This document shows, piece by piece, positions 26,064 through 34,886 of a stretch of DNA of 64,000 bases. The stretch spans positions 124,001 through 188,000 of the forward strand of contig NZ_CAJYHX010000022.1 in the NCBI RefSeq assembly GCF_913774285.1. Reading direction: 5' to 3'. The stretch's first letter is position 1. Each line of letters begins with the position of its first letter. This DNA is from an uncultured Sphingomonas sp. (lineage in GTDB: Bacteria; Pseudomonadota; Alphaproteobacteria; Sphingomonadales; Sphingomonadaceae). The translations under genes were made by a program, and so were the position numbers. Below the pieces are notes generated by a model. It was given only the letters and a program-made list of their open reading frames with translations. It did not search any database and had not been told where the DNA came from.

Positions 26064-26600
26064 ATGCATCGTCTGTTCGTCGGCTTCCGCCCGCCATCCG
26101 CGATTCGCGCGCAATTGCTCGGCCTTGCCGGCGGCGTGCCGGGCGCGCGCTGGCAGAGCGACGAACAGCTCCACTGCACGCTGCGCTATATCGGCGAGGT
26201 CGAGCGGCCGGTGGCGGAAGACGTCGCACTCGCGCTCGGCAACGTCCGCTTCGCGCCGTTCGAGCTAGTGGTCGATGGGGTCGGCGAGTTCGACTCGCGC
26301 GGGCGGCCCAATGCGCTCTGGGCCGGGCTGCGACCGCACGAGATGGTGACCCAGCTCCACCACAAGATCGACCAGGCACTGGTGCGGGCGGGCCTGGCGC
26401 CCGAGCGTCGTGCCTATCTGCCGCACATCACCTTGGCCCGGATGAACGCACAGGCGGGCGCCAACGAACGCTTCCTCGAAGCGCATGCCGGTCTCGCCAG
26501 CGCACCCTTCATGGTCGACAGCTTCCTGCTCTACGAAAGCCATCTCGGCCGCGAGGGAGCCAGCTACGAAGCGATCGAGCGCTACACGCTGCGCGGCTGA
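26064..26600 (+). CDS. thpR: RNA 2',3'-cyclic phosphodiesterase
   Basis: This 178-residue 2H phosphoesterase has the two catalytic HxT motifs His37-Cys-Thr39 (QLHCTLRYIG) and His121-Ile-Thr123 (LPHITLAR). The ThpR/LigT family opens 2',3'-cyclic phosphates at RNA ends to 2'-phosphates. The ATG at 26064 gives the canonical MHRLFVGFRPP start. The 3' end overlaps by 19 bases the convergent TetR gene. Confidence 0.93.
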   Translation: MHRLFVGFRPPSAIRAQLLGLAGGVPGARWQSDEQLHCTLRYIGEVERPVAEDVALALGNVRFAPFELVVDGVGEFDSRGRPNALWAGLRPHEMVTQLHHKIDQALVRAGLAPERRAYLPHITLARMNAQAGANERFLEAHAGLASAPFMVDSFLLYESHLGREGASYEAIERYTLRG

Positions 26601-27139
26601 GCCCCCGCGACGCCGTCCGCCACCAGCGCCACCGCGGCGCGGACCACGTCGTCCTCGGCCGGCACCTTGCCGTCGAGCGCGAGCGTCGACAGGCCATGGA
26701 CCACGCCCCAGGCGGCGAGCGTCGCCGGCCCGGGATCGCCGCCCGCGAGGCTCGCGACGCGCCGCGACAGGATCGCGAAAGCCTCGCCATATTGCTTGGG
26801 CTCCACCGCGCAGCCGGGATTGCCGCCGAACATCAGCCGGAACATCGCCGGGTGCGCCTGTGCGAACCGGAAATAGGCAATTCCCTGCGCGACCAGGGCC
26901 GCCTTGGCCGGCTCTGCCCGATCGGCCTCCGCCAGCACCGCCGCCAGTTCGGCGAACCCCGCCTCCGCGACCGCGCCGAGCAGCGCCGCCTTGTCGGCAA
27001 AGTGCCGATAGGGCGCCATCGCCGACACGCCCGTCGCCTTGGCCAGCGCGCGCAGGGTGACGCCCGCCTCGCCCTGCTCGTCCAGTAATGTCGTCGCGGC
27101 GTCGATCAGCCGCGCGCGCAGTCCGTCTGCAGTTTCCAT
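26582..27139 (-). CDS. TetR/AcrR family regulator with WHG domain
   Basis: This 185-residue repressor has an N-terminal helix-turn-helix (VTLRALAKATGVSAMAPYRHFADKAAL). The ligand domain carries the AAWGVVHGLSTLALDG motif of the TetR C-terminal family 33 (WHG). The ATG at 27139 is used; the longer frame crosses the operator. It is divergent from the DUF4188 gene and shares with it a short palindromic region, so that gene is its probable target. Confidence 0.9.
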   Translation of the reverse strand: METADGLRARLIDAATTLLDEQGEAGVTLRALAKATGVSAMAPYRHFADKAALLGAVAEAGFAELAAVLAEADRAEPAKAALVAQGIAYFRFAQAHPAMFRLMFGGNPGCAVEPKQYGEAFAILSRRVASLAGGDPGPATLAAWGVVHGLSTLALDGKVPAEDDVVRAAVALVADGVAGAQPRSV

Positions 27140-27185
27140 CTTGTTTACACCGTAAACTAAGCTTATCGTGTACAGTGTAAACAAG
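27140..27185. promoter_or_regulatory. Palindromic operator between TetR and DUF4188 genes
   Basis: CTTGTTTACAC (27140-27150) and GTGTAAACAAG (27175-27185) are perfect 11-bp complements. Within the left part, GTTTACACCGTAAAC (27143-27157) is itself a palindrome. Two repressor dimers could bind and shut both promoters. Confidence 0.8.
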
Positions 27186-27195
27186 GAGACTCGCC

Positions 27196-27666
27196 ATGCA
27201 AGCCAACACGCTCCGCGACACGGTCGATCTCGCTGCCTATCCCGAACTGATCGTCGTGATACTGGGGTTCAAGCTGCGCCGCTGGCGCGCGCTCCCCGCG
27301 ATGATGCGGATCGGCAAGGGGCTCGCCGAGATCAAGAAGAACCCGCCTGATGGGCTGCTCGGCGAGGACGGGATGCTGTTCGGCTGGAACCATGTCGGCT
27401 TCCGCCAATATTGGCGCGACCTGCCGAGCCTGGAAGCCTTCACCCGCAGCGCACCACACAGCGTGTGGTGGCGCGATTTCCTGAAGGACCCGCAGGGCGC
27501 CGGCTTCTGGCACGAGGCCTATAGCGCCCGCGGCATCGAGGCGGTGTATGTCAACCTGCCCGGCCAACGGCTCGGGCTCGGCATGTTCGCGCCGATCGCC
27601 AAGCCGGTGGGGACGCTGATGTCGTCCCGGCAGCGCCTACACGCCCATGCGGGCATGGAGGGCTGA
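27196..27666 (+). CDS. DUF4188 domain-containing protein
   Basis: This 156-residue protein of the DUF4188 family shows YPELIVVILGFKLRRW, WNHVGFRQYWRDLPSLEAFTRS and GFWHEAYSARGIEAVYVNL. The fold is a dimeric alpha/beta barrel-like monooxygenase/dehydratase type; the substrate is unknown. AAGGAG lies 9 bases before the ATG. Its promoter lies in the TetR operator, so it is probably induced by a small molecule that the regulator binds. Confidence 0.88.
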   Translation: MQANTLRDTVDLAAYPELIVVILGFKLRRWRALPAMMRIGKGLAEIKKNPPDGLLGEDGMLFGWNHVGFRQYWRDLPSLEAFTRSAPHSVWWRDFLKDPQGAGFWHEAYSARGIEAVYVNLPGQRLGLGMFAPIAKPVGTLMSSRQRLHAHAGMEG

Positions 27667-27681
27667 GCCGGGCGGGCGTCG

Positions 27682-29067
27682 TCAGAACGACGCCCAGTCG
27701 CCGTCCGCCATCGCAGGGGCAGATGCGGGTGCGGCCCGGCCAGCCCCGCCGCTGCGCTTCGACAGGTTGGGACGCTGCAGCGGCAGGCTCATCCGCGAGT
27801 TGTGCGCCTCGCCGACATTGAAGGCCTGCGCCGAACGCTTCAGCGCCTCGACCTCACGGTTCAGGCTGCGCGCGGCGGCGGAAGTTTCCTCGACCATCGC
27901 CGCATTCTGCTGGGTCGCCTGATCCATCACCGTGATCGCGGTGCTGATCTCGCCGATCGACGAGGCCTGGGCCTGGTTCGCGGTCGCCATGCTGCCGAGC
28001 AGGCCATGCACCTCGCGGACATCGGTAGCGATCGCGGCAAAGGCGCCGTCAACGCGCTGGACCATGCCCACCGCGGCGGTGACGTCAGCCTGGGTCGTCG
28101 TCAGCTGATCGCGGGCGCGGCCGGCCTCCTCCTCGGCCCGCATCGCCAGGGCGGAGACGAGATCCGCGACCACCGCGAAGCCGCGTCCTGCCTCCCCGGC
28201 GCGACCGGCTTCCACAGCGGCGTTCATCGCCAGAACCCGCGTCTGGAAGGCGATCTTGTCGAGGCCCTCGATCACGTCGTCGATGCCCTTGGCGCTTTCC
28301 GACACCCGGCTCATCGCCGCAACCGCCTCGTCGGCGACGTCGCGGCCGGCCTGGACCGAGGCAATCGCCCCGTCGGCGCGCGCGACCGTCTGGTTGGCGC
28401 TGCCGGCGGTGCTGCGCAGGCGCTGGTCCATCTCGCCGATCGACTGGACCGTTTCCTGCAGGCTCGACGCTGCGCTTTCGGTGCGGCGCGACAGGTCCTC
28501 GGAGGCCACCGCAATTTCGGCAGAGCCGGTGCTGATCGTCTCCGCCGAGGTCGCGACCGACCGCACCAGTTCGCGCAGCGCGGCCAGCGCTTCGTTGAAA
28601 TTGGTCTTGAGCACGGCATTGGCGCCGGGGAAATCGGCGGTCACGTCGGCGGTCAGATCGCCCTTGGCGAGCCGCTCGAGCGATTGGCCGAGCACCCGCA
28701 CCACGTCGGCCTGCTGCTCGGCAGCCTCGCGCTGCGCGACGGCGGCGTCGCGGAAGATGAGCATCCCGCGGGAAATGCGGCCGACGCAATCCTCATAATC
28801 GGTATGCGCGATCGGCGCGGCGAGATCGCCGGCGGCCAGCCCCTCCATCCGCACGACGGTGGCGACATAGGGATCGGCGATGACTCGGGCGAACATCCGG
28901 GTGAGCACGAAGGCGGTGGCGATCACCACCACGTTCAGGCCCAGCATCACCCAGTGCGGCAGCACCAGGTTGAGCACCGCCAGGACCACCATGATCCCGA
29001 TCATCGCGCCGAAGGTGACCTTCAGCTTCTCCCGAATGGGAGCCTTTACTTCCAACCAGTGCAGCAT
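27682..29067 (-). CDS. Methyl-accepting chemotaxis protein
   Basis: This 461-residue transducer begins with a short cytoplasmic start and two closely spaced membrane helices (VTFGAMIGIMVVLAVLNLVL, VMLGLNVVVIATAFVL) with almost no periplasmic loop. Two HAMP-like regions follow, around residues 60-175 (AAGDLAAPIAHTDYEDCVG and AKGDLTADVTADFPG), then the signalling domain with the hairpin KIAFQTRVLAMNAAVEAGRAGEAGRGFAVVAD. With no sensor domain outside, it likely senses a membrane or cytoplasmic cue. The C-terminus GDWASF resembles the Trp-Phe tails that tether methylation enzymes. No che genes are nearby. Confidence 0.92.
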   Translation of the reverse strand: MLHWLEVKAPIREKLKVTFGAMIGIMVVLAVLNLVLPHWVMLGLNVVVIATAFVLTRMFARVIADPYVATVVRMEGLAAGDLAAPIAHTDYEDCVGRISRGMLIFRDAAVAQREAAEQQADVVRVLGQSLERLAKGDLTADVTADFPGANAVLKTNFNEALAALRELVRSVATSAETISTGSAEIAVASEDLSRRTESAASSLQETVQSIGEMDQRLRSTAGSANQTVARADGAIASVQAGRDVADEAVAAMSRVSESAKGIDDVIEGLDKIAFQTRVLAMNAAVEAGRAGEAGRGFAVVADLVSALAMRAEEEAGRARDQLTTTQADVTAAVGMVQRVDGAFAAIATDVREVHGLLGSMATANQAQASSIGEISTAITVMDQATQQNAAMVEETSAAARSLNREVEALKRSAQAFNVGEAHNSRMSLPLQRPNLSKRSGGAGRAAPASAPAMADGDWASF

Positions 29068-29227
29068 GTTCGTCCCTCACGATCGGGTACCGGCCTTCCT
29101 CCGCCGGTCCCGCGTTCAGCCCACCCAGCTGCATTGTAGAGGGCAAGAGGTTGAGAAAGTTCATTCTGACATGCGTTGGAAACAATTTGTCTGAAACCCC
29201 CAACCCGAAATGAGAGGGGCGCCCGGG

Positions 29228-30343
29228 TCACCCTCGCCCGGGGTCGATCAGGAACTTCTCGCCGGTCGCCTTGCGCTCATAGGCGCGCAGCACGTCCGGC
29301 TGCAGCGCTTCGGCGAGCCCGATGGTGCGGGTGTAGCGGCTGGCGAAGGTGGTGGTGAGCTCGGCGAGGATGCGCTGCCGCATCGCGCCCAGCGTCTCCA
29401 TGCCGGCGCGGCGCAGGAACGGCGTCAGCAGCCAGCCCGAGACGCTCCACTGGAAGCCGAAGGCCAGCCGGTTGAGCGTCGTCGGCGCCATGTCGAGCGC
29501 GCCGTAGATATAGAGCTGCTTGAACTGTTCGGATCCATAACGGCTATATTCGGTCATCTTGCGCACCGCCGCCGCTTCCATCGCCTGGAGGATGTCGCTG
29601 CCGAGCGTACCGCCGCCGATCGCGTCGAACGCCACCGTCGCGCCGGTCTCGGCCACTGCGTCGGTCAGCCTGGAGCGGAAATCCTCGTCGCGGCTGTTCA
29701 CCACATGGGTGGCGCCGATGTCACGCAGGATCGCCGCCTGTTCCTCGGAGCGGACGATGTTGACCAGCGGCACCCCATCGGCGAGGCAGATCTTCTGGAG
29801 CATCTGCCCCAGGTTCGACGCGGCGGCGGTGTGGACGATCGCGCTGTGCCCGTCGCGCCGCATCGTCTCGACGAAGCCGAGCGCGGTCAGCGGATTGACG
29901 AAGATCGCCGCGCCGTCCGCCGCCGCAGTACCCTCGGGCAGTTCGACCACGTCGCGCGCCTTGAGCACGCGGTAATCGGCGAACATCGCGCCGCCCACTG
30001 CAGACACGCGCTTGCCCATCAGCGCCGCGGCATCGGCGCCCGCGGCGACGACCGTGCCCGCGCCTTCATTGCCCACCGGCATCGAGTGGCCGAGCCGTGC
30101 CTTCATGCTGCCGAGGCGCCCCTTCGGCACGTCGAACACCAGCGCGTCGCCGTTCTCGCGCAGCGTATCGACCTGTGCCGGGCCGAGCAGCAGCCCGAGA
30201 TCGCTCGGGTTGATCGGTGCCGCCTCGATGCGGACGATCACTTCGTCCGCCGCCGGCTCGTCATAGGTCACCTGCTCCAGCGAGAGCCGCAGCGTGCCGT
30301 CCTCGCTAAGGGTCGAGCGCAGTTCGCGTCCGGTGAATGCCAT
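29228..30343 (-). CDS. Zinc-type/MDR alcohol dehydrogenase-like oxidoreductase
   Basis: This 371-residue medium-chain dehydrogenase/reductase has a GroES-like N-terminal domain (EVIVRIEAAPINPSDLGLLLG, PVGNEGAGTVVAAG) and a Rossmann domain (AIVHTAAASNLGQMLQKIC, VVNSRDEDF, VAFDAIGGGTLG). The catalytic-zinc cysteines of alcohol dehydrogenases are absent, so a quinone-reductase or enoyl-reductase-like reaction with NADPH is more probable. RBS GGAGA precedes the ATG. The phosphatase gene lies just upstream of a different promoter, 22 bases beyond the oxidoreductase start on the same strand direction. Confidence 0.85.
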   Translation of the reverse strand: MAFTGRELRSTLSEDGTLRLSLEQVTYDEPAADEVIVRIEAAPINPSDLGLLLGPAQVDTLRENGDALVFDVPKGRLGSMKARLGHSMPVGNEGAGTVVAAGADAAALMGKRVSAVGGAMFADYRVLKARDVVELPEGTAAADGAAIFVNPLTALGFVETMRRDGHSAIVHTAAASNLGQMLQKICLADGVPLVNIVRSEEQAAILRDIGATHVVNSRDEDFRSRLTDAVAETGATVAFDAIGGGTLGSDILQAMEAAAVRKMTEYSRYGSEQFKQLYIYGALDMAPTTLNRLAFGFQWSVSGWLLTPFLRRAGMETLGAMRQRILAELTTTFASRYTRTIGLAEALQPDVLRAYERKATGEKFLIDPGRG

Positions 30344-30364
30344 GATCGCTCTCCTTCTATTGGT

Positions 30365-30835
30365 TCAACGGGTTTGTACGAGGTCTTCCACCAGCCGGTC
30401 GGCCGCCGCGCGCACCTCGTCCCAGGTGCGCTCGAAGCCTTCCGGCCCGCCATAATAGGGGTCGTCGACGGCGCGGCCCTCCCAGCCCGGCACCACATCG
30501 AGCAGCAGCCGCAGCCGCGCGCGACCGTTCACCGGGGCGATCCGGCGCAGGTCGGCAAGATTCTGCGGATCGAGCGCGAGGATATGATCAAACCGGTCGA
30601 AATCGTCGCGCGTCACCTGGCGCGCGCGCTGGCCGGTGATGTCGATGCCGTGCTTGGCCGCGACGGCGATCGAGCGGCGATCGGGCTGCTCCCCCGCATG
30701 CCAGCCGCCCGTCCCGGCCGAATCGGCGATCACCGCCACGCCGGCATCTTCCGCCGCCGCGCGGAACGCCGCCTCGGCCAGCGGCGAGCGGCAGATATTG
30801 CCCAAGCAGACGAAAAGGAATGCCGGTTCGGCCAT
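30365..30835 (-). CDS. Low-molecular-weight protein-tyrosine phosphatase
   Basis: This 156-residue enzyme has the P-loop Cys10-x5-Arg16 (VCLGNICRS) and the acid Asp125 in DDPYYGG, both catalytic residues of the LMW-PTP family. The substrate in this organism is unknown; in other bacteria these enzymes act on tyrosine kinases for exopolysaccharide or on arsenate. No kinase or ars gene is adjacent. The ATG at 30835 has AAAGGA upstream. Its stop lies 21 bases before the oxidoreductase start, so the pair is probably cotranscribed. Confidence 0.93.
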   Translation of the reverse strand: MAEPAFLFVCLGNICRSPLAEAAFRAAAEDAGVAVIADSAGTGGWHAGEQPDRRSIAVAAKHGIDITGQRARQVTRDDFDRFDHILALDPQNLADLRRIAPVNGRARLRLLLDVVPGWEGRAVDDPYYGGPEGFERTWDEVRAAADRLVEDLVQTR

Positions 30836-30916
30836 CGCGAAAATCATCCTTTCGTAAAACGGGTACGCTCTGCTAGCCTCACTGGCAACGGCACGCACAA
30901 CGCCGAGGGAGAGGAT

Positions 30917-32485
30917 ATGGCCAGCATGCCCCCACCGCCCGACGGGGCGAACGCGACCCCCTATGCCTGGTATGTGCTGTCGCTGCTGCTGCTCGTCTAT
31001 ATCCTCAACTTCGTCGACCGGCAGATTGTTGCGATCCTGGCGGACGACATCAAGCGCGACCTGGGGCTGCGCGATCAGGATATCGGGTTCCTCTATGGCA
31101 CCGCCTTCGGGGTGTTCTACGCGCTGTTCGGTATCCCGCTGGGGCGGCTGGCGGACAATTGGCATCGCGTGCGGCTGATGACGCTAGGGCTGGCGCTCTG
31201 GTCGAGCATGACTGCGCTTTCGGGATTCGCCCGCACCGGGCTGGTGCTCGGCCTGGCACGGATGGGCGTCGGCGTGGGCGAGGCGACCGCCGGGCCCGCC
31301 GCCTATTCGCTGATCTCCGACTGGTTTCCCAAGCGCCTGCGCGCCACCGCGCTCGCGCTCTATTCGTCGGGGGTTTATCTCGGCGGCGGGCTGTCGCTGT
31401 TCCTCGGCGCGCTGATCGTCCAGCGCTGGAACCAGGCTTATCCCGGCGGCGGACCACTGGGGCTGGTCGGCTGGCAGGCGGCGTTTCTCGCGGTCGGCGT
31501 GCCGGGGCTGCTCGTCGCGGCCTGGATCGTTACCCTGCGCGAGCCGCCGCGCGGGCTTTCCGAAGGCATGACGACCCCGCCCCACCCCGCCCCGTTCCGC
31601 GCCTTTTTCGAGGAGCTGCTGACGATCATCCCGCCCTTCACGCTGATCGGCGCGGCGCGGCTGGGCCGGGGGGCACTGGCGCGCAACCTGGCGGTGCTCG
31701 CGCTGGTCGCCGGGCTGGTCGCGCTGCTCGTTCACCTAGGCGAGCCTCCGGCGCAGTGGATCGCGGTTGGGATCGGCGCCTATGCCGTGGTCAGCTGGGC
31801 GACCGCGCTCAAGCGGCGCGACCCGCCGACCTACGCGCTGATCGTCGGCACCCCCGCATTCCTGTGCGTGGTGCTGGCCTATGGTCTCAACACCTTCCTC
31901 GCCTATGCGATGGCGGGGTTCGCGCCGAGCTTCCTCCGCCGCGCCTTCGACATCCCGCCGGAGCAGCTGGGCTCGCTCGGCTTCTGGATCGGTGCGCCGG
32001 TGGCACTTGCAGGTTTTCTCGGCGTGACGATCGCCGGGCGCGTCGCCGATGCCCTGCGCGCGCGCAGCCCGGTCGGGCGAATCCACGTCCTGCTCTTCGC
32101 CTGCCTCGCACCGATTGCGCCGATCGTGCTGCTGTTCACCGCGCGCGACCTCACCACCGCCTATGTGATGCTGCCGCTTGCGCAGTTCCTCATCTGCGGC
32201 GGGCTGGGTGCGGCTGCGGCGACCACGCAGGATCTGGTGCTGCCCCACATGCGCGGCACCGCCACCGCCGCCTTCTTCATCGGAACGACGCTGATCGGCC
32301 TGGCGCTCGGGCCCTATTGCGCCGGGCGGATCGCGACGCTGACCGGCGACCTCGCGACCGGCGTGCTGGCGCTGCTCGCCAGCGTCCCTCTCGCCCTCGC
32401 GGCGATCGGGGCAAGCTATCGGCTGCTGCCGGCGGCGGAGGCGAGCAAGCTTGCCCGCGCCCGCGCCGCCGGCGAGACGGTCTGA
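30917..32485 (+). CDS. MFS transporter (spinster-like)
   Basis: This 522-residue inner-membrane carrier has twelve hydrophobic segments. The first half contains LNFVDRQIVAILADDIKRDLGL, LYGTAFGVFYALFGIPLGRLADNWHR (loop 2-3 MFS signature) and RMGVGVGEATAGPAAYSLISDWFPKRLRATALA, as in spinster-type sphingolipid/organic anion carriers. A longer central insertion between helices 6 and 7 (about 210-290) is present. GAGAGGAT precedes the ATG. It is divergent from the phosphatase gene. Substrate cannot be inferred. Confidence 0.92.
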   Translation: MASMPPPPDGANATPYAWYVLSLLLLVYILNFVDRQIVAILADDIKRDLGLRDQDIGFLYGTAFGVFYALFGIPLGRLADNWHRVRLMTLGLALWSSMTALSGFARTGLVLGLARMGVGVGEATAGPAAYSLISDWFPKRLRATALALYSSGVYLGGGLSLFLGALIVQRWNQAYPGGGPLGLVGWQAAFLAVGVPGLLVAAWIVTLREPPRGLSEGMTTPPHPAPFRAFFEELLTIIPPFTLIGAARLGRGALARNLAVLALVAGLVALLVHLGEPPAQWIAVGIGAYAVVSWATALKRRDPPTYALIVGTPAFLCVVLAYGLNTFLAYAMAGFAPSFLRRAFDIPPEQLGSLGFWIGAPVALAGFLGVTIAGRVADALRARSPVGRIHVLLFACLAPIAPIVLLFTARDLTTAYVMLPLAQFLICGGLGAAAATTQDLVLPHMRGTATAAFFIGTTLIGLALGPYCAGRIATLTGDLATGVLALLASVPLALAAIGASYRLLPAAEASKLARARAAGETV

Positions 32486-32489
32486 CGGC

Positions 32490-33026
32490 TCAGACCGTCT
32501 GGAACACGCCGCAGGCGATGCGGCCGCCGCTGTTGCCGGCGGGATCGCTCTTGTAATCGTCCTCGCCGGCATGGACGACCAGCGCTGCGCCATCCTGGTC
32601 CATCAGTTGCTCGAAGCTGCCGCCAGCGAGCGTGAAGCTCAGATGCCCATGCCCCTTCTCGTCCACCTTCATGTTGGGCAGGTCGCCGGCATGCGGGCCC
32701 ATCGGATTTTCCTTGCCGTGCTTGGTGGCGCCTGGGTTCCAGTGTCCGCCGGCGCTGGCGAAATCCGGGGGCGTGCAAACGCCGGTGGTGTGGACGTGCA
32801 CACCGTGCGGCCCCGGCGAGATGCCGTTCACGTCGACCAGCACGCGAATCGATCCCTCGACCTGCTCGGCCACCGCGGTGCCCACCACCTTGCCGCCGGC
32901 GTCGTGCAGTTCCGCCTGGGCGCGAAAATGGCCGGCCATGTAACGTTCGTTCTGCTGCGTCGTCGCGCAACCGCCGAGCAACATCCCGATCGCGGCCGCG
33001 CCCGCGCCGATTCCCCAAGCCTTCAT
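32490..33026 (-). CDS. sodC: Cu,Zn superoxide dismutase, lipoprotein form
   Basis: This 178-residue periplasmic lipoprotein has the signal MKAWGIGAGAAAIGMLLGGC with a lipobox cysteine. All metal ligands are visible: HGVHVH (copper), GGHWNPGATKHG and MGPHAGD (bridging and zinc), and VVHAGEDD (copper/zinc). The disulfide pair is VCTPPDF...ACGVF. It removes superoxide outside the cytoplasm. The ATG at 33026 is chosen over 33044 because GGGAGATTGAAG lies upstream and the signal peptide begins there. It converges with the MFS gene, four bases apart. Confidence 0.93.
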   Translation of the reverse strand: MKAWGIGAGAAAIGMLLGGCATTQQNERYMAGHFRAQAELHDAGGKVVGTAVAEQVEGSIRVLVDVNGISPGPHGVHVHTTGVCTPPDFASAGGHWNPGATKHGKENPMGPHAGDLPNMKVDEKGHGHLSFTLAGGSFEQLMDQDGAALVVHAGEDDYKSDPAGNSGGRIACGVFQTV

Positions 33027-33281
33027 CTTCAATCTCCCGGCCATGTCCTTGGTCTAGCCTAATGGGCCTTCTCGCCCGCGGTTCCAAGAGCCGCGCCGCG
33101 TCGGTCCGCCCACCCGGCAGTCGCGCACGGCGGATTGCTTCGGTTCGCCGCACCAGACCGTACGCCCACCGCAGCTTTTACTTTTCGTTAACTTTCGTTT
33201 ACGATTTTGTCCCGTGGGACCGTCGCGGCACAGCGCCTCCCATTGGTTCACGGGGCCAAAAAGATTCACAGGGGAAGTATC

Positions 33282-33947
33282 ATGCACCGGCTCGCCTTTG
33301 CGATGCTCGCTCTGCCCATGCTGGCCGGCTGCCAGGCAAGCACGACCAAAACGGATCTTCGCCCGATCGCAGTGGTAGAGATGCCGCCGCCCCCGCCCCT
33401 GTGGCGCACCCGCATCGCCGAGGCCGACATGCCGCGCCTCGAGAGTCTGCCGACCAGCTGGCGTCAGCTGTACGAGAATGTCCGCGCGCCGGTACGCAAG
33501 CTGCAGGGCGCGGTGCTCGATCCCGATGCCGGTCGGCCGCACCCGGCACTGCCGCCCGGTTCGTACCGCTGCCGCACGCTGCACCTGCGGCCCGGCCCCG
33601 CCGGCCGTGCGCTGGTCCAGCCCAGCCCCGCGGGATTCTGCTACATCTCCGCCTCGAGCGAGCTCAAGGACGACGCCCCGCTCGGCCTCGCCAAGCAGAC
33701 CGGCACCGACATCGTCGCTGGCTATGTGTTCCCGGACGGCAAGCGCTACGTGTTCCTCGGCGCGCGCCAGGCCAAGCCGGGCGCGAACGACATCGGCTAT
33801 GGCAATCCCGGCGCGCGCGACGTGGTGGGCATGGTCGAGCGCTTCGGCACCTTCCGCTGGCGGCTGGCGGTGCCCGGCGCGCTGCCCGGCAGCGTCGACG
33901 TGTATGAGCTGACCCCCGTGCCCGCAGACGTCCAGCCCAAGGGCTGA
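33282..33947 (+). CDS. DUF4893 family lipoprotein
   Basis: This 221-residue lipoprotein has the signal MHRLAFAMLALPMLAGC with lipid cysteine at 17. The body matches DUF4893: SLPTSWRQLYENVRAPVRKLQGAVLDP, PPGSYRCRTLHLRPG, FCYISASSELKDDAPLGLAKQTGTDIVAGYVFPDGKRYVFLG and VGMVERFGTFRWRLAVP. The family is found mainly in alphaproteobacteria and has no known role. AGGGGAAG precedes the ATG. Confidence 0.85.
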   Translation: MHRLAFAMLALPMLAGCQASTTKTDLRPIAVVEMPPPPPLWRTRIAEADMPRLESLPTSWRQLYENVRAPVRKLQGAVLDPDAGRPHPALPPGSYRCRTLHLRPGPAGRALVQPSPAGFCYISASSELKDDAPLGLAKQTGTDIVAGYVFPDGKRYVFLGARQAKPGANDIGYGNPGARDVVGMVERFGTFRWRLAVPGALPGSVDVYELTPVPADVQPKG

Positions 33948-34162
33948 CCTGAGGGCCGCGATCGAGGCCCCGTATCGAAACGTTTGTTCATCGGGGCGAC
34001 AGAAACCGTTGCCGCAGTGCAACACTTCTTCGTCAAATGCTTCGCGGCAATGCAACCTTGCGCTTGGCCCGGGCATTGTGCGCCCATCTCCGGCCACCCC
34101 GCCCTTTGTAGCGGGCTTGGTTCGGAGGATGTGTGTTTCACCAGCGTAGAGGTTATCCCCCC

Positions 34163-34798
34163 ATGCGTAAGATCATCGCCGTCGCGGCAGCCGCTGCCGC
34201 GCTCCCCTTCGCCGTCCCCGCCTTCGCCCAGGACACCACCACCGGTGCCGGCACGATGGAGACCACTGCCGCACAGGACAGCGGCACGCCGACCGCACCG
34301 GACGGCTCCAAGGCCTTCGGGATCGAGCCCTATGTTGGCGTGCTCGGCGGCTGGGAGCGTTTCGACCGTCAGGCGAACGCCGGCATCCCGATCCCGCCGA
34401 ACAACTATCGCCTCGACGGCGCGCTGATCCAGGGCGTGGCCGGTGTGAACGTGCCGCTCGGCCCGGTGTTCGTCGGCGCCGAAGGTAACGTCGCCAAGGG
34501 CGTCAGCGGCGACATCGACTGGGAATATGGCGCCGCCGGCCGCTTCGGTCTGCGCGCGGGCGACAGCGGCCTGATCTACGGCAAGGTGGGCTACCAGTGG
34601 GTCAATTTCGACAAGAACGCCAACACCAACCGTGATTATCACGCGATGACCTATGGCGTCGGCGTCGAAGTCGGCCCGAAGGACATCGGCCTGGGCGGCA
34701 TCACCGGCCGCAGCGGCCTGCGCCTGCGCCTCGAGATGAACACGTTCAGCGACGCGAAGAGCTTCCGCCCGATGGCGGGTGTGATCGCGCACTTCTGA
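34163..34798 (+). CDS. Outer-membrane beta-barrel protein
   Basis: This 211-residue protein has a signal peptide (MRKIIAVAAAAAALPFAVPAFAQ), a Thr/Ala-rich linker and an eight-stranded-size barrel (FGIEPYVGVLGGWERF, IQGVAGVNVPLGPVFVGAEGNVAKG, YGAAGRFGLRAG, LIYGKVGYQWVNF) ending in RPMAGVIAHF. It belongs to the OmpA/OmpX-like porin-size barrels without a peptidoglycan-binding domain. The ATG at 34163 is selected by the signal peptide. A strong hairpin follows directly. Confidence 0.8.
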   Translation: MRKIIAVAAAAAALPFAVPAFAQDTTTGAGTMETTAAQDSGTPTAPDGSKAFGIEPYVGVLGGWERFDRQANAGIPIPPNNYRLDGALIQGVAGVNVPLGPVFVGAEGNVAKGVSGDIDWEYGAAGRFGLRAGDSGLIYGKVGYQWVNFDKNANTNRDYHAMTYGVGVEVGPKDIGLGGITGRSGLRLRLEMNTFSDAKSFRPMAGVIAHF

Positions 34799-34805
34799 TC
34801 CGGCT

Positions 34806-34832
34806 GGCCGCCCCCCCTGGTGGGGGGCGGCC
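34806..34832. terminator. Strong hairpin after the outer-membrane protein gene
   Basis: GGCCGCCCCCC pairs perfectly with GGGGGGCGGCC across a five-base loop, 8 bases after the stop. There is no T-run, but the stem is stable enough to stop or protect the transcript. Confidence 0.65.
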
Positions 34833-34886
34833 TACCATTGATTCCCGTCAAGCCGCGCCCGCCATTTTCGGCTAAAGCGCGCCCCC

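Noticed and set aside
25114..26064. A 316-residue plus-strand protein opposite the BI-1 gene
   Set aside because: It is the complement of membrane-helix codons and shows no family; the minus strand has a ribosome site and terminator.
29210..32485. A single 1091-residue plus-strand protein
   Set aside because: Only the last 522 residues (from 30917) are MFS. The rest is antisense to the oxidoreductase and phosphatase genes and is low-complexity His/Arg/Ala/Gly.
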